Below are positions 9,139-16,734 of a stretch of 39,133 nt of DNA, piece by piece. Source of the DNA: Clostridium punense. Its GTDB lineage: Bacteria > Bacillota > Clostridia > Clostridiales > Clostridiaceae. A model generated the notes under the pieces. It was not told the origin of the DNA and made no database searches. It worked only from the letters and a program-made list of their open reading frames with translations. A program made the translations under genes and the position numbers. Position 1 is the first letter of the stretch. Every line of letters starts with the position of its first letter. The stretch spans positions 1 through 39,133 of the forward strand of contig NZ_JAGGLL010000034.1 of NCBI RefSeq assembly GCF_017874425.1, given 5' to 3'.

Positions 9139-9606
9139 TTAAATTTTTTCTCTATTTACTTCCTCGTGTCTTTCTTCTAAATATTTGCAAAGCTCTTTAA
9201 ATTCACTTAGCCATTTAATTTTTGCAAGCTCTCTTAAATCAATAATAATTTTAGTACTTGACTGCTTTATATATTCCATTTCATGAATCTCAGATTCTAC
9301 AAATCCTTGCTTATGGCTATAAGTACAAGGCTTAAAGTTTTGCCAATTGCTTTCAAAATACTTTGTCTTTGCATAACATAATCTATATATGTGAAATACC
9401 ATGCCTAAAGGAGATGCCTTTAAAGCTAAATTATGACTGAAGTACTCTTGAACAGGATATTTTTCTTGCCTTCTTTCCCAATAAAGTCTATTGTTTGGGT
9501 GAAGATTATACTTATCAATTATTTTGCACTTTTCCTCTCCTAGTTCTTCTCTCATAATTTTTTCCCTGGTATCTACATCTAAAGATTTTAACGTATCTCT
9601 ATCCAA
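9139..9606 (-). CDS. Hypothetical protein, 155 aa, TTG start
   Basis: I do not recognise this protein. It is hydrophilic, without membrane segments or signal peptide. It has many charged residues and a Trp/Tyr/His-rich centre (residues about 40-110), and ends in a helical Lys/Glu-rich region. No metal-binding Cys pair or nucleotide-binding loop is evident. The start is the TTG at 9606, seven bases after a full GGAGGT site, with no in-frame ATG near it. It stands alone between the nitroreductase terminator and the tRNA genes. Codon use is like that of the neighbours, so there is no sign of recent transfer. Confidence 0.65.
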   Translation of the reverse strand: MDRDTLKSLDVDTREKIMREELGEEKCKIIDKYNLHPNNRLYWERRQEKYPVQEYFSHNLALKASPLGMVFHIYRLCYAKTKYFESNWQNFKPCTYSHKQGFVESEIHEMEYIKQSSTKIIIDLRELAKIKWLSEFKELCKYLEERHEEVNREKI

Positions 9607-9654
9607 GTATAATACCTCCTAAGATTCAGCACTGAAAATCCACTAGTAAATTAT

Positions 9655-9689
9655 TTAAAAATTTAAGTTATTAAACAGTTTAATAACTT
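9655..9689 (-). terminator. Terminator of the tRNA transcript
   Basis: An inverted repeat with 11-12 bp arms (9665-9676 and 9678-9689) lies 27 bases after the tRNA-Gln gene. On the minus strand it is followed by AAATTTTT. Confidence 0.6.
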
Positions 9690-9715
9690 CGGTTAAAATT
9701 AATCATAAAATATAT

Positions 9716-9790
9716 TGGCTAGGGTAGCAGGATTTGAACCTGCGCATACTAGAGTCAGAATCTAGTGCCTTACCGCTTGGCTATACCCCA
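9716..9790 (-). tRNA. tRNA-Gln(CUG)
   Basis: On the minus strand a full cloverleaf can be folded. The acceptor stem TGGGGTA pairs with TACCCTA (one G-U), a G discriminator follows and CCA is encoded. The anticodon stem CTAGA/TCTAG carries loop TTCTGAC, giving anticodon CTG (9756-9758), which reads CAG. The T arm has GGTTCAAATCC. The UGG start is typical of bacterial tRNA-Gln. It reads the minor C-ending glutamine codon of an AT-rich genome. Confidence 0.95.
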
Positions 9791-9793
9791 TTA

Positions 9794-9868
9794 TGGTGAC
9801 CCCTAGGAGGATCGAACTCCTGACTCCACCGTGAGAGGGTGACGTCTTAACCACTTGACCAAGGGGCC
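9794..9868 (-). tRNA. tRNA-Glu(CUC)
   Basis: On the minus strand the gene begins GGCCCCTT and ends AGGGGTCACCA, so the acceptor stem and CCA are encoded. The anticodon stem carries loop CTCTCAC, giving anticodon CTC (9833-9835), which reads GAG. The T arm has GAGTTCGATCC. It is three bases upstream of tRNA-Gln and shares its transcript. Confidence 0.95.
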
Positions 9869-9888
9869 ATATATTTACTACACTTATA

Positions 9889-9918
9889 ATTTTAATAGCA
9901 CTTTTCATATTTTACCAA
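9889..9918 (-). promoter_or_regulatory. Promoter of the tRNA pair
   Basis: On the minus strand TTGGTA (9918-9913), an 18-base spacer and TAAAAT (9894-9889), placing the start of transcription shortly before tRNA-Glu. Confidence 0.5.
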
Positions 9919-9995
9919 TACATATTATTCATGAACCAAATAGCATCTATCAGCTTTTCTGATAATCAAATTTTTCCTCTACCTCTATCCAATTG

Positions 9996-10053
9996 AAAAC
10001 AACAAAAATCATCAACTGCCTCATAACCTACCAGAGTGCCATTGATGATTTTT
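9996..10053 (-). terminator. Terminator after the 41-aa small ORF
   Basis: On the minus strand AAATCATCAATGGC pairs imperfectly with GCAGTTGATGATTT around a 20-base loop and is followed by TTTTTGTTGTTTT. It lies about 55 bases after the small ORF ending at 10108 and marks the end of the small-ORF region. Confidence 0.7.
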
Positions 10054-10107
10054 TAGATTAATTCAATATGTGGTTCTATTTTTCATATTACTAACGAAAG
10101 ACTTTTC

Positions 10108-10233
10108 TTACATCTTAAAGGTATGAACATTATCAAGCCACATGTAAGTTTTCCGCTGTTTAATTTTTATATAGCTCCACTTATCATAAGAACTATAATT
10201 TTTACTTAGCAAATTCATTAATATGTTTTTCAT
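10108..10233 (-). CDS. Small ORF of 41 aa downstream of the ABC exporter
   Basis: The ORF starts ATG at 10233, seven to nine bases after an AGAAAGG site. It encodes a 41-residue basic peptide with an amphipathic start (MKNILMNLLSKN), an aromatic centre (YDKWSYIKIK) and the end HTFKM. No cysteine and no classical double-glycine leader is present. I recognise no family. The start (M, basic residue, x, I, L) and end (T, aromatic/aliphatic, basic, M) match the 43-aa ORF just upstream, which suggests paralogs. A terminator follows. It could be an exported peptide, a regulator, or a small membrane-associated protein. Coding status rests on the binding site and this resemblance. Confidence 0.5.
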   Translation of the reverse strand: MKNILMNLLSKNYSSYDKWSYIKIKQRKTYMWLDNVHTFKM

Positions 10234-10413
10234 AGTTTATCAACCTTTCTCATTTTTAAATTTTATTAATTATTAGTTGGAAAGCATAGCATTACTGTAG
10301 TTTTAGCATGCTTTAACTCTTTCTTTTATAATGCATTGTTTAATCTTGCATTATAGCTTTATTACTCTACGCTTTATTAGAAAAACTATATAATTGCTGT
10401 TCAAAGTTAAAAA

Positions 10414-10545
10414 TTACATTCTCAAAGTTATAATGCTTTCAAATCTTTGATTTTTATTATGGTCTGTATCCATTATTACATCCCAGATACTTTTCGTATC
10501 TTTTTGTGGTTTATCACCAAATATAGAATTTAGTATAGCTCTCAT
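10414..10545 (-). CDS. Small ORF of 43 aa with a very strong ribosome binding site
   Basis: ATG at 10545 follows AAGGAGGTGATAATTT, an essentially perfect Shine-Dalgarno match at optimal spacing, the main evidence that this is a gene. The peptide begins MRAILNSIFGDK, continues with a Lys/Asp-rich part containing KSIWDVIMD, and ends in ITLRM. It has no cysteine, no signal peptide and no obvious membrane segment. It is not a recognised family. It lies 420 bases after the ABC exporter and shares start and end patterns with the 41-aa ORF next to it. No convincing -35/-10 pair was found directly before it. Confidence 0.55.
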   Translation of the reverse strand: MRAILNSIFGDKPQKDTKSIWDVIMDTDHNKNQRFESIITLRM

Positions 10546-10742
10546 AAATTATCACCTCCTTCATAATTTAAATTGTACTGAAATAGACTTAAAGCTTTGA
10601 TATTATTGCCCCCTTTTAACATTTATATACTTATAAGTAATTTATTTCTATATTAAAGCAATAAAAAAATCATAGTATATCTTTTTGCTTTAAAAGCACA
10701 AAGACCTACCACGACTCCTTATATCACAATAATAAAGTGCAT

Positions 10743-10774
10743 ATAAAAAGCCATAGAGTACACAACCCTATGAC
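10743..10774 (-). terminator. Terminator of the 27-aa small ORF
   Basis: On the minus strand GTCATAGGG pairs with CTCTATGGC (9 bp with two G-U pairs), with loop TTGTGTA, followed by TTTTTAT. It belongs to a set of three look-alike hairpins in this window (see also 14851-14880 and 18376-18415). Confidence 0.8.
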
Positions 10775-10796
10775 TTAAAATATCAAAATTAGTAAT

Positions 10797-10880
10797 TTAA
10801 ACTTCGTCACCAAGGCCGCTTCTAAAAATATTTAATTTAGTTAAATTTCTGTTCATTAATGTTAAATAAAAGTTTTTCAT
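10797..10880 (-). CDS. Small ORF of 27 aa with its own promoter and terminator
   Basis: ATG at 10880 lies eight to ten bases after AAAGGAGG. The 27-residue peptide starts MKNFYLTLMNRNLTKL and ends SGLGDEV. It has a basic, hydrophobic first half and an acidic tail. It contains no cysteine. A consensus promoter (10920-10948) lies between the stop of the exporter gene and this ORF, and a terminator follows 23 bases after its stop. The unit is therefore a compact gene of about 170 transcribed bases. I recognise no family. An exported signal or antimicrobial peptide handled by the adjacent exporter is possible but not shown. Confidence 0.6.
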   Translation of the reverse strand: MKNFYLTLMNRNLTKLNIFRSGLGDEV

Positions 10881-10919
10881 ATACAACGACCTCCTTTTAA
10901 AATATTATCAACAAAAACT

Positions 10920-10948
10920 ATATTATCACTAATTTACAAATTTGTCAA
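10920..10948 (-). promoter_or_regulatory. Sigma-A promoter of the 27-aa small ORF
   Basis: On the minus strand a perfect -35 box TTGACA (10948-10943), a 17-base spacer and -10 box TAATAT (10925-10920). The predicted start is about 30 bases before the small ORF. The promoter lies just after the stop of the exporter gene. Confidence 0.75.
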
Positions 10949-10963
10949 ATGTTTCTTTTAACT

Positions 10964-12751
10964 TTATTGAATTATATTCCAAATCTGTTTCATTTCCTCA
11001 GAACTATCTAAAAGTTCTTCCAAAGTTCCCTGAGCTTCAATCTTGCCTTCTTTCATAACAATAATATTATCTGCTTGTTGAAGTACAAATTTTCTGTTTG
11101 ACACCACTACACAGGTTGGTTTATTGCTATTAAATAACCTATTCCACATAGTAACTTCTGTATCAACATCTAGAGCACTAGAAATGTCATCAAAGACATA
11201 TAATTCTGCTTTTCTAGCAAACATTCTAGCAGCTGCAGTTCTCTGTATTTGTCCTCCTGATAGTTTCACTCCTTTAGAGCCAATTACAGTTTCAATTCCT
11301 TTAGGCAAAACTTCAATATCTCTTTCTAATACCGCAGAATGTATAGCACTTTCAAATTCACTTTGGGTTTCTGAAAGTCCAAGTAAAATATTTTGTTTTA
11401 AAGTATCACTAAATAAGTTAGGTACTTGTGAGGTATAGGCACTTATTGGGGGAACAAAGAACTCTGCTGGATCTTTAATGCTTTTACCATTCCAAATAAT
11501 TTTTCCACCTGCTTTTGGCAGTAACCCTAAAATTGTTTTTACTAACGTGCTTTTTCCTGACCCGATACGTCCAGTAATTACAGTAAAACTTCCTTCTTTT
11601 ATAAGGAAATTCACATTGTGAATCCCATTGCCAGTTTCCTCATAAGTATAAGTTAAATCTTTAATTTCTAAAATTTCTAGTTTATCGGTATTAAGTTTAA
11701 TATTTATTTTGTCATCTATTGTATTTTCTTTCTTAATGCCTTCTTTCAAATATAATGGATTATGCTGAACTAATGTTTCTCCACTATCCTCTTGTAAAAG
11801 CTCTATCATTCTTCTGAAAGCTACTCCTGTTTGTTGATAATGAGCAATAAAGGAACCGAAAAACTGCGTAAAATCAGCAACAAAAGCTAAGTAATAAACA
11901 AATAATGCAAAATCTCCAACGGTAAAATTTCCAGCCTTTATTGACTGTCCAGCTAATAGTAATATTAATCCAGTACCTAAGCTTACCGTATTTTCATATA
12001 TAGATTGCATTAACTGATTTAAAATACTATCCTTCAGTGTAAGAGTATGCCTAATTTTGTTTAAGCTATTTAGGTTGCTTAAAATATCTTTTTCAGCACC
12101 AGCTACCTTTATTGCTTGAACTGAAGAAAAGATTTCTCCCATAGCTCCCGTTACATTAGCAGTAGCCTCTCTCGAGGCTTCTCTATACTTTTCTATTCTT
12201 TCTCCAGCTCTTTGTGCTAAAGCTACTACTAGAACTAGAGGAGTAAATACAAGTAAAGTAATTTTAGCATTAATATTAAGTAATATTATTATAGCTACAA
12301 GTGCAAAGACTGCACTTCCAATTACATCTAAAGTCCAACTAATAGAGTTTTCAGCCTGATCTGCATCATCTCTAAAACAGTTTACCGCTTCCCCAGTAGA
12401 ACAAGCTAAGGACCTAGAACCTGGTTTATCTAATATTCCTTGAAGTAAATTTCTCCTAATAAGACCACTCATATTAAATCTATGAACAATATCCACTCTT
12501 CCCCCAATGGCTATGAAAACTATTCTAATTAGAGTTACCATTATCATTAGAACTAGAAGCCCCCAAATCCCTATATTAACACTAGCATTTCCACTTAAAT
12601 TATCAAAAAACTCTTTAGCCAAAAGTCCAGGTATTAGGGGTGAAATGTGAATTAAAGTCCAAAGTATGCAGTTACAAAGATAGAGCCAAGGTCTATACTT
12701 TATCATTTCCCATATATAATAAAGAGTATTTTTTTCCTTCTTAAGCTCCAT
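10964..12751 (-). CDS. ABC exporter half-transporter with degenerate catalytic site
   Basis: A 595-aa type-IV ABC exporter subunit: six membrane segments in residues 1-310 and an ATPase domain from about 360. Walker A is GRIGSGKS (394-401) and the signature LSGGQ (497-501) is canonical. Walker B ends FDD, with Asp522 in place of the catalytic Glu, and the switch His is Asn552 (SNRK). These changes mark the noncanonical subunit of heterodimeric exporters such as BmrCD or TM287/288. The start overlaps the stop of the partner gene by one base (TAATG), so the two are co-translated. It exports an unknown substrate, drug or peptide. No C39 peptidase domain is present. Confidence 0.92.
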   Translation of the reverse strand: MELKKEKNTLYYIWEMIKYRPWLYLCNCILWTLIHISPLIPGLLAKEFFDNLSGNASVNIGIWGLLVLMIMVTLIRIVFIAIGGRVDIVHRFNMSGLIRRNLLQGILDKPGSRSLACSTGEAVNCFRDDADQAENSISWTLDVIGSAVFALVAIIILLNINAKITLLVFTPLVLVVALAQRAGERIEKYREASREATANVTGAMGEIFSSVQAIKVAGAEKDILSNLNSLNKIRHTLTLKDSILNQLMQSIYENTVSLGTGLILLLAGQSIKAGNFTVGDFALFVYYLAFVADFTQFFGSFIAHYQQTGVAFRRMIELLQEDSGETLVQHNPLYLKEGIKKENTIDDKINIKLNTDKLEILEIKDLTYTYEETGNGIHNVNFLIKEGSFTVITGRIGSGKSTLVKTILGLLPKAGGKIIWNGKSIKDPAEFFVPPISAYTSQVPNLFSDTLKQNILLGLSETQSEFESAIHSAVLERDIEVLPKGIETVIGSKGVKLSGGQIQRTAAARMFARKAELYVFDDISSALDVDTEVTMWNRLFNSNKPTCVVVSNRKFVLQQADNIIVMKEGKIEAQGTLEELLDSSEEMKQIWNIIQ

Positions 12752-14496
12752 TATACAAGTACCTCCTCTATTCCTTTTTGTAGTAGGTTATAAAACTTAG
12801 ATTGTGGATCTTGTGCTAAACTTTCTCTCTGCCCCTGTTCTATCACAGTTCCCTTATCTAAAATAACTATATTATCAGCTCTTTGCACAGTCCATAAACG
12901 ATGTGCAATTATAATACAAGTTCTATTTTTAAGAAGCTTATCTAAAGCCCTTTCTATTAACTGTTCTGTTATTGGATCTAATCTTGAGGTTGCTTCATCT
13001 AAGATTACTAACTCTGGATTTTTCAAAAAAACCCTAACAAAAGCTAGAAGCTGAGCTTCTCCTGCTGATAGACCTCCCCCTCCAGCTTGAAGCACAGTGC
13101 CCAAACCATCAGAAAGACCTTCATACCATTGATTTAAGCCCACATCATAAAGTACTTTTAATATTTCCTCATCCTTTACATTCTTATTAAACATAGTAAG
13201 GTTATCCCTAACAGAGGCTTGAAAAAGTTGAACTTCTTGTGTAACATAGGCTATTTTGTCTCTAAGCTCTTTAAATGTTAACTCTTCAATGCTACAGTTA
13301 TTTAAATATATCTTTCCACTATCCACATCATAGAGCCTTACAAGAAGCTTTGCTAAAGTTGTTTTCCCACTTCCTGTATGACCTAAAACACCTAAAATCT
13401 TTCCTTTAGGAACTTGCACACATATATCCTTTAGCACTTGGGAATCCTCTTCGTAGCTAAAAGACACATTATCAAAGTTAACCTCTATGGAACCTGATGA
13501 AGTTAATTCACTTTCACCTTCATAAATTTTTGATTTTGTCCCTAAAAGTTCTTTAACTCTAGTAATACTAGCGCCAGCCTTCTGTAGATCTTGTAACTGC
13601 TGTCTAATCTGCTCTATAGGTCTTGCTAGAAGTTCTGTGTAGCTAAAAATTAGATATACTGTTCCTATGGTTATAACTCCTTTTTTAAATAAATACGCAG
13701 ATAATCCAAAAGCAATAACATTCCCTAGTGTAAATATAATTAGGGTGGCTGACCACATATTATAATAATTCATCACTGCCTTAGTGGTAATAGGTAGAAG
13801 CTTTCTTAACATGTCATAAAATCTATTCATCACATAATTTTTAGCTCCACTAGAACGAATATCTTCTGTACTTGTGATTTGTTCTCCAATAAACCCGTAT
13901 AACTTTCCATAAGCATCCCTATCTATTACCCAAGAATCCACCTTAGTAGACTGTAAATACCAAAGGATACAAAGCGCTGCAATAGCAAAAACTCCCAAGC
14001 TTAATCCTATTCTTAAGTCTTCTCTCAAAAGTAACAAAAGTATTCCCATAAGCAGAACTCCATTTGTGAGCACATTCAATATAAACTTAGAAAAGAAATT
14101 AAATAATGCATTGACATCTCCATCTATTCTTTCAATTAACTCCCCTGGCTGATGTGCCTTATGAAACTCCATATCTAAATTAATACAATGTTCTATTAGG
14201 TCAACTCTCAAGCCATTAGTAGCTCTCCAGCCTATATTTTGACTTAGATAAGTAGCTATCAAATTAAATCCTTGCTGTAGTATGGCTGCTCCAATAAATA
14301 TAATTGCAGCTATGGTTAACCTTCTAGCAGTATCCCCTTTAGTTGCTTCATCCAGAAAATAACGTAATATTTGAGGGTTTGCTAACTGAAGAATTATATT
14401 CCCTGCCAAAACAGTTGCTAGTATTATAACACTGTTAATCTGTGACTTTAGGTATTTTGATAATAAATTCAAGTATTCTTTTAATGACACTTTCAT
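12751..14496 (-). CDS. ABC exporter half-transporter, partner with degenerate signature
   Basis: A 581-aa subunit with six membrane segments in residues 1-310 and an ATPase domain from about 335. Walker A GHTGSGKTT (372-380), Q-loop Gln420, Walker B LVILDE with catalytic Glu501 and switch His532 are intact. The signature reads LSAGEAQ (476-482) instead of LSGGQ. With its partner this gives one full site (its Walker motifs against the partner's LSGGQ) and one degenerate site. The ATG follows GGGGAGGGG. A strong terminator lies immediately before that binding site, so expression probably depends on readthrough or antitermination. Confidence 0.92.
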   Translation of the reverse strand: MKVSLKEYLNLLSKYLKSQINSVIILATVLAGNIILQLANPQILRYFLDEATKGDTARRLTIAAIIFIGAAILQQGFNLIATYLSQNIGWRATNGLRVDLIEHCINLDMEFHKAHQPGELIERIDGDVNALFNFFSKFILNVLTNGVLLMGILLLLLREDLRIGLSLGVFAIAALCILWYLQSTKVDSWVIDRDAYGKLYGFIGEQITSTEDIRSSGAKNYVMNRFYDMLRKLLPITTKAVMNYYNMWSATLIIFTLGNVIAFGLSAYLFKKGVITIGTVYLIFSYTELLARPIEQIRQQLQDLQKAGASITRVKELLGTKSKIYEGESELTSSGSIEVNFDNVSFSYEEDSQVLKDICVQVPKGKILGVLGHTGSGKTTLAKLLVRLYDVDSGKIYLNNCSIEELTFKELRDKIAYVTQEVQLFQASVRDNLTMFNKNVKDEEILKVLYDVGLNQWYEGLSDGLGTVLQAGGGGLSAGEAQLLAFVRVFLKNPELVILDEATSRLDPITEQLIERALDKLLKNRTCIIIAHRLWTVQRADNIVILDKGTVIEQGQRESLAQDPQSKFYNLLQKGIEEVLV

Positions 14497-14510
14497 GATT
14501 TCCCCTCCCC

Positions 14511-14557
14511 AAAAAAATTAAAGGTTGCAAATGAATCCCCCATTCATTTACAACCTT
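14511..14557 (-). terminator. Attenuator hairpin abutting the ABC exporter start
   Basis: On the minus strand arms 14557-14542 and 14536-14521 form a 16-bp stem (one G-U pair) with a GGGGG loop, followed by TAATTTTTTT. The T run is directly joined to the GGGGAGGGG binding site of the exporter gene. No gene on this strand ends nearby (lysC ends about 970 bases upstream), so this is a leader terminator, not a gene-end terminator. Confidence 0.8.
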
Positions 14558-14573
14558 TTAAACTCATTTTCAT
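14544..14573 (-). CDS. Possible 9-codon leader peptide overlapping the attenuator
   Basis: ATG at 14573 opens MKMSLKGCK and stops at 14544, inside the 5' arm of the attenuator stem. An AGAAAG site lies nine bases before it. A ribosome on these codons would cover the 5' arm and block the terminator. An alternative frame (ATG at 14580, 10 codons) also runs into the arm. This is the geometry of ribosome-mediated attenuation, known for the leader bmrB of bmrCD in Bacillus. The ORF is too short to prove by inspection. Confidence 0.35.
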   Translation of the reverse strand: MKMSLKGCK

Positions 14574-14850
14574 AACACATAGCTTTCTTTATATATATGT
14601 TCCATTAATGATTATTCATGTTCATATAGGGTTGCCTAAGAAAAATCCTAATCATAAATATATAAACTTAATTAAAACATATATATTGTTAAAGTTATTA
14701 TATTAAAAATTTATAAATTACTAAATACTCTATAATTACATTTCATGAAACAAAAATGTACAAACAAAACAGCTTCTTTCCATAAGTTATACCACTAATA
14801 GTAAATAGGTATTTATTATCTTTATTTTATAAATTTAAAAATGATTTAAT

Positions 14851-14880
14851 AAAAATGCCATGGAGCAAAAACCCCATGAC
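14851..14880 (-). terminator. Terminator within the exporter leader region
   Basis: On the minus strand GTCATGGGG (14880-14872) pairs with CTCCATGGC (14865-14857), with the same two G-U positions as the hairpin at 10743-10774, followed by ATTTTTATT. It lies between the 15.4-kb promoter and the exporter. Confidence 0.75.
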
Positions 14881-15448
14881 ATTAATTACTATTTATTTAA
14901 TTTAAAAACCTTATTAAATAACTATTATGGCTCCTTTTTACAAGGATCATAAAGCAAAAGCTACTACATATAAAACCTATGCTCACAGAAGTTTTGCTTT
15001 TTCAAAAACTTAGTATGAGACACAATAGTACAGTAACTTCAATAGTTTTAATCAGCTTTAAAATTAATTAAATTTAAAGGATTGTAATTAATGTTGTTCT
15101 ACTCATATAGTTTCAATAAATTCATTCATAGTTTAACCGTTATAACAAGCAGTCCCTTGTCACACATTTTATAAACTAGAACTTTTTTTAATGAAATATA
15201 ATATTTAATACTAATAATTTTAAAATTTACGCATTACAAATAAACCTTACAAACTAAGGCTTTAAACGTATTTGCACAATTTTTACTAGCAATTAATGTA
15301 GAACGTTTTAATCATTACCTTTACCTCCAAATTTAATTTGCTTATTTAGCCTATATAGTAATTTATTTTTCTATGCAAGTAAACTGCTCTTATAAGTTAA
15401 AGGCATTAACCACCAAAATAGATCATAAATTTACTCTATACAATACAA
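14881..15448 (-). other. Exporter leader region with remnants of small ORFs
   Basis: No conventional gene is present. On the minus strand a promoter (15448-15476) is followed by a 9-codon ORF with a strong binding site. The frame just after it stays open to 15234 and resembles the small peptides downstream of the exporter. Further on a lone AAAAAGGAG (14939-14931) has no start codon behind it. The layout (binding site, short AT-rich stretch, look-alike terminator) suggests decayed copies of the small-ORF unit. Confidence 0.35.
15286..15315 (-). pseudogene. Truncated small ORF (MIKTFYINC) with strong ribosome binding site
   Basis: GGAGGTAAAGGTA precedes ATG at 15315. The frame stops after nine codons. 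If one base is skipped after the fifth codon, the reading continues TLIASKN... to a TAA at 15234, giving about 26 residues. This is the size of the 27-aa ORF, with a SKN motif like the 41-aa ORF. It may be a frameshifted relative or simply a leader peptide. Confidence 0.3.
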
Positions 15449-15476
15449 TTTTAGTACTAATTTCCATTAAAGTCAA
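15448..15476 (-). promoter_or_regulatory. Promoter of the exporter leader
   Basis: On the minus strand TTGACT (15476-15471), a 17-base spacer and TAAAAT (15453-15448). It starts just after lysC and points toward the leader and exporter genes. Confidence 0.6.
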
Positions 15477-15528
15477 TAATATTCCATAAATAAATTGTAT
15501 TGGAATAAATCTATTTCACTAAACCTAG

Positions 15529-16734
15529 TTATAGGTTTAACCCTTTTGCTAATACTAAAGCCGCCTTATTAGTATCTCTTGAATCTATGGTGTAGGAAAT
15601 ACTAATTTCAGATGTGGTTACTTGCTTAAATTCAATTTCATTATCGGAAAAAATATTAAAAACAGTGCCTGCAACTCCAGATTGTTTTTTCATTCCTATT
15701 CCCACTACGGATACCTTTGCCACATTAGAATCCTTGCATATTTCAATACCTGGCATTTCATCGGTTAGCTCTCGAGTCACTTCATCAATGGCTTGTTCAT
15801 CTTCTAAATTAGCTGTAAAGGATACATTAACATAGTCATGTAAAGGTGCAGTTTGACTTATCATATCAATATTTATATGGTGGTTTGCTAATTTATTAAA
15901 TATAATTGATACATTTTTAGATTTATGTAACACATTGTTTATTGTTACCATTAAAATATCATCATTTATTGTAAGCCCTGTAATTGCTTTTTCTTCCATA
16001 GTTTCATCATACTCCTTTATATAAGTGCCTCTTTTTTCTTCACTACTTAAAGCTACATAGATAGGTATATTATACTTACATCCTATTTCAACAGCCCTTG
16101 TCTCCATGACTCCAGCCCCTAAGCTTGCCATCTCCATCATCTCTTCATAACTTATATTCTCTATTTTTTTCGCTAAAGGATATACTCGTGGGTCTACACT
16201 GTAGATTCCATCTACATCAGTATAAATTTCACAAATGCAGTTCAATTTGGCTGCTAAAGCTACTGCGGTAGTGTCTGAACCACCCCTTCCCAAGGTAGTA
16301 ATATCGCCATTCTCATTTACCCCTTGAAATCCAGCTACAACTACTATTTTCCCTGCATCTAAATAGCTCTTTACTGTATCAATATCTATATCTGTAATTG
16401 TATTTTTTGTATGCACTCCAGTTGTTTTTATTCCTGCTTGTAACCCTGTTAATGAAATAGAATCAAAACCATACTGTTGAAAAGCCATTGAAAGCAAAGC
16501 AATTGAAACCTGCTCCCCTGTAGCTAACAGCATATCTAATTCCCTTTTGTTAGGATTAGGTGATATCTCTTTTGCCATATTAATAAGGTGGTCTGTTGCT
16601 TTACCCATAGCAGAAACTACTACTACAACCTCATCACCAGCTTTTTTTCTCTTAATTACTCTTTCTGCAACTGCCTTTATTCTATCTGTAGTTCCTACAG
16701 AAGTTCCTCCATATTTCTGTACAACAATAGCCAT
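15529..16734 (-). CDS. lysC: Aspartate kinase
   Basis: A 401-aa cytoplasmic enzyme that phosphorylates aspartate, the first step to lysine, threonine and methionine. The N-terminal VVQKYGGTSVG binds ATP. GRGGSDTTAVALAA and TDVDGIYSVDPR are the usual substrate and kinase motifs. From about residue 265 two ACT domains follow, which allow feedback inhibition by lysine or threonine. Length fits the single-function class. ATG follows GGAGGAGTAAC. It lies 300 bases after lysA on the same strand, with a hairpin between them, so co-transcription under the lysine riboswitch is possible but uncertain. The plain symbol does not settle which isozyme this is. Confidence 0.93.
   Translation of the reverse strand: MAIVVQKYGGTSVGTTDRIKAVAERVIKRKKAGDEVVVVVSAMGKATDHLINMAKEISPNPNKRELDMLLATGEQVSIALLSMAFQQYGFDSISLTGLQAGIKTTGVHTKNTITDIDIDTVKSYLDAGKIVVVAGFQGVNENGDITTLGRGGSDTTAVALAAKLNCICEIYTDVDGIYSVDPRVYPLAKKIENISYEEMMEMASLGAGVMETRAVEIGCKYNIPIYVALSSEEKRGTYIKEYDETMEEKAITGLTINDDILMVTINNVLHKSKNVSIIFNKLANHHINIDMISQTAPLHDYVNVSFTANLEDEQAIDEVTRELTDEMPGIEICKDSNVAKVSVVGIGMKKQSGVAGTVFNIFSDNEIEFKQVTTSEISISYTIDSRDTNKAALVLAKGLNL

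Noticed and set aside
10541-10621. 26-codon ORF overlapping the start of the 43-aa ORF (ATGA)
   Set aside because: No ribosome binding site; its end consists of the binding site of the next ORF.
14881-14939. AAAAAGGAG followed by a short open stretch
   Set aside because: No ATG, GTG or TTG at a usable distance, so kept only as a possible remnant.
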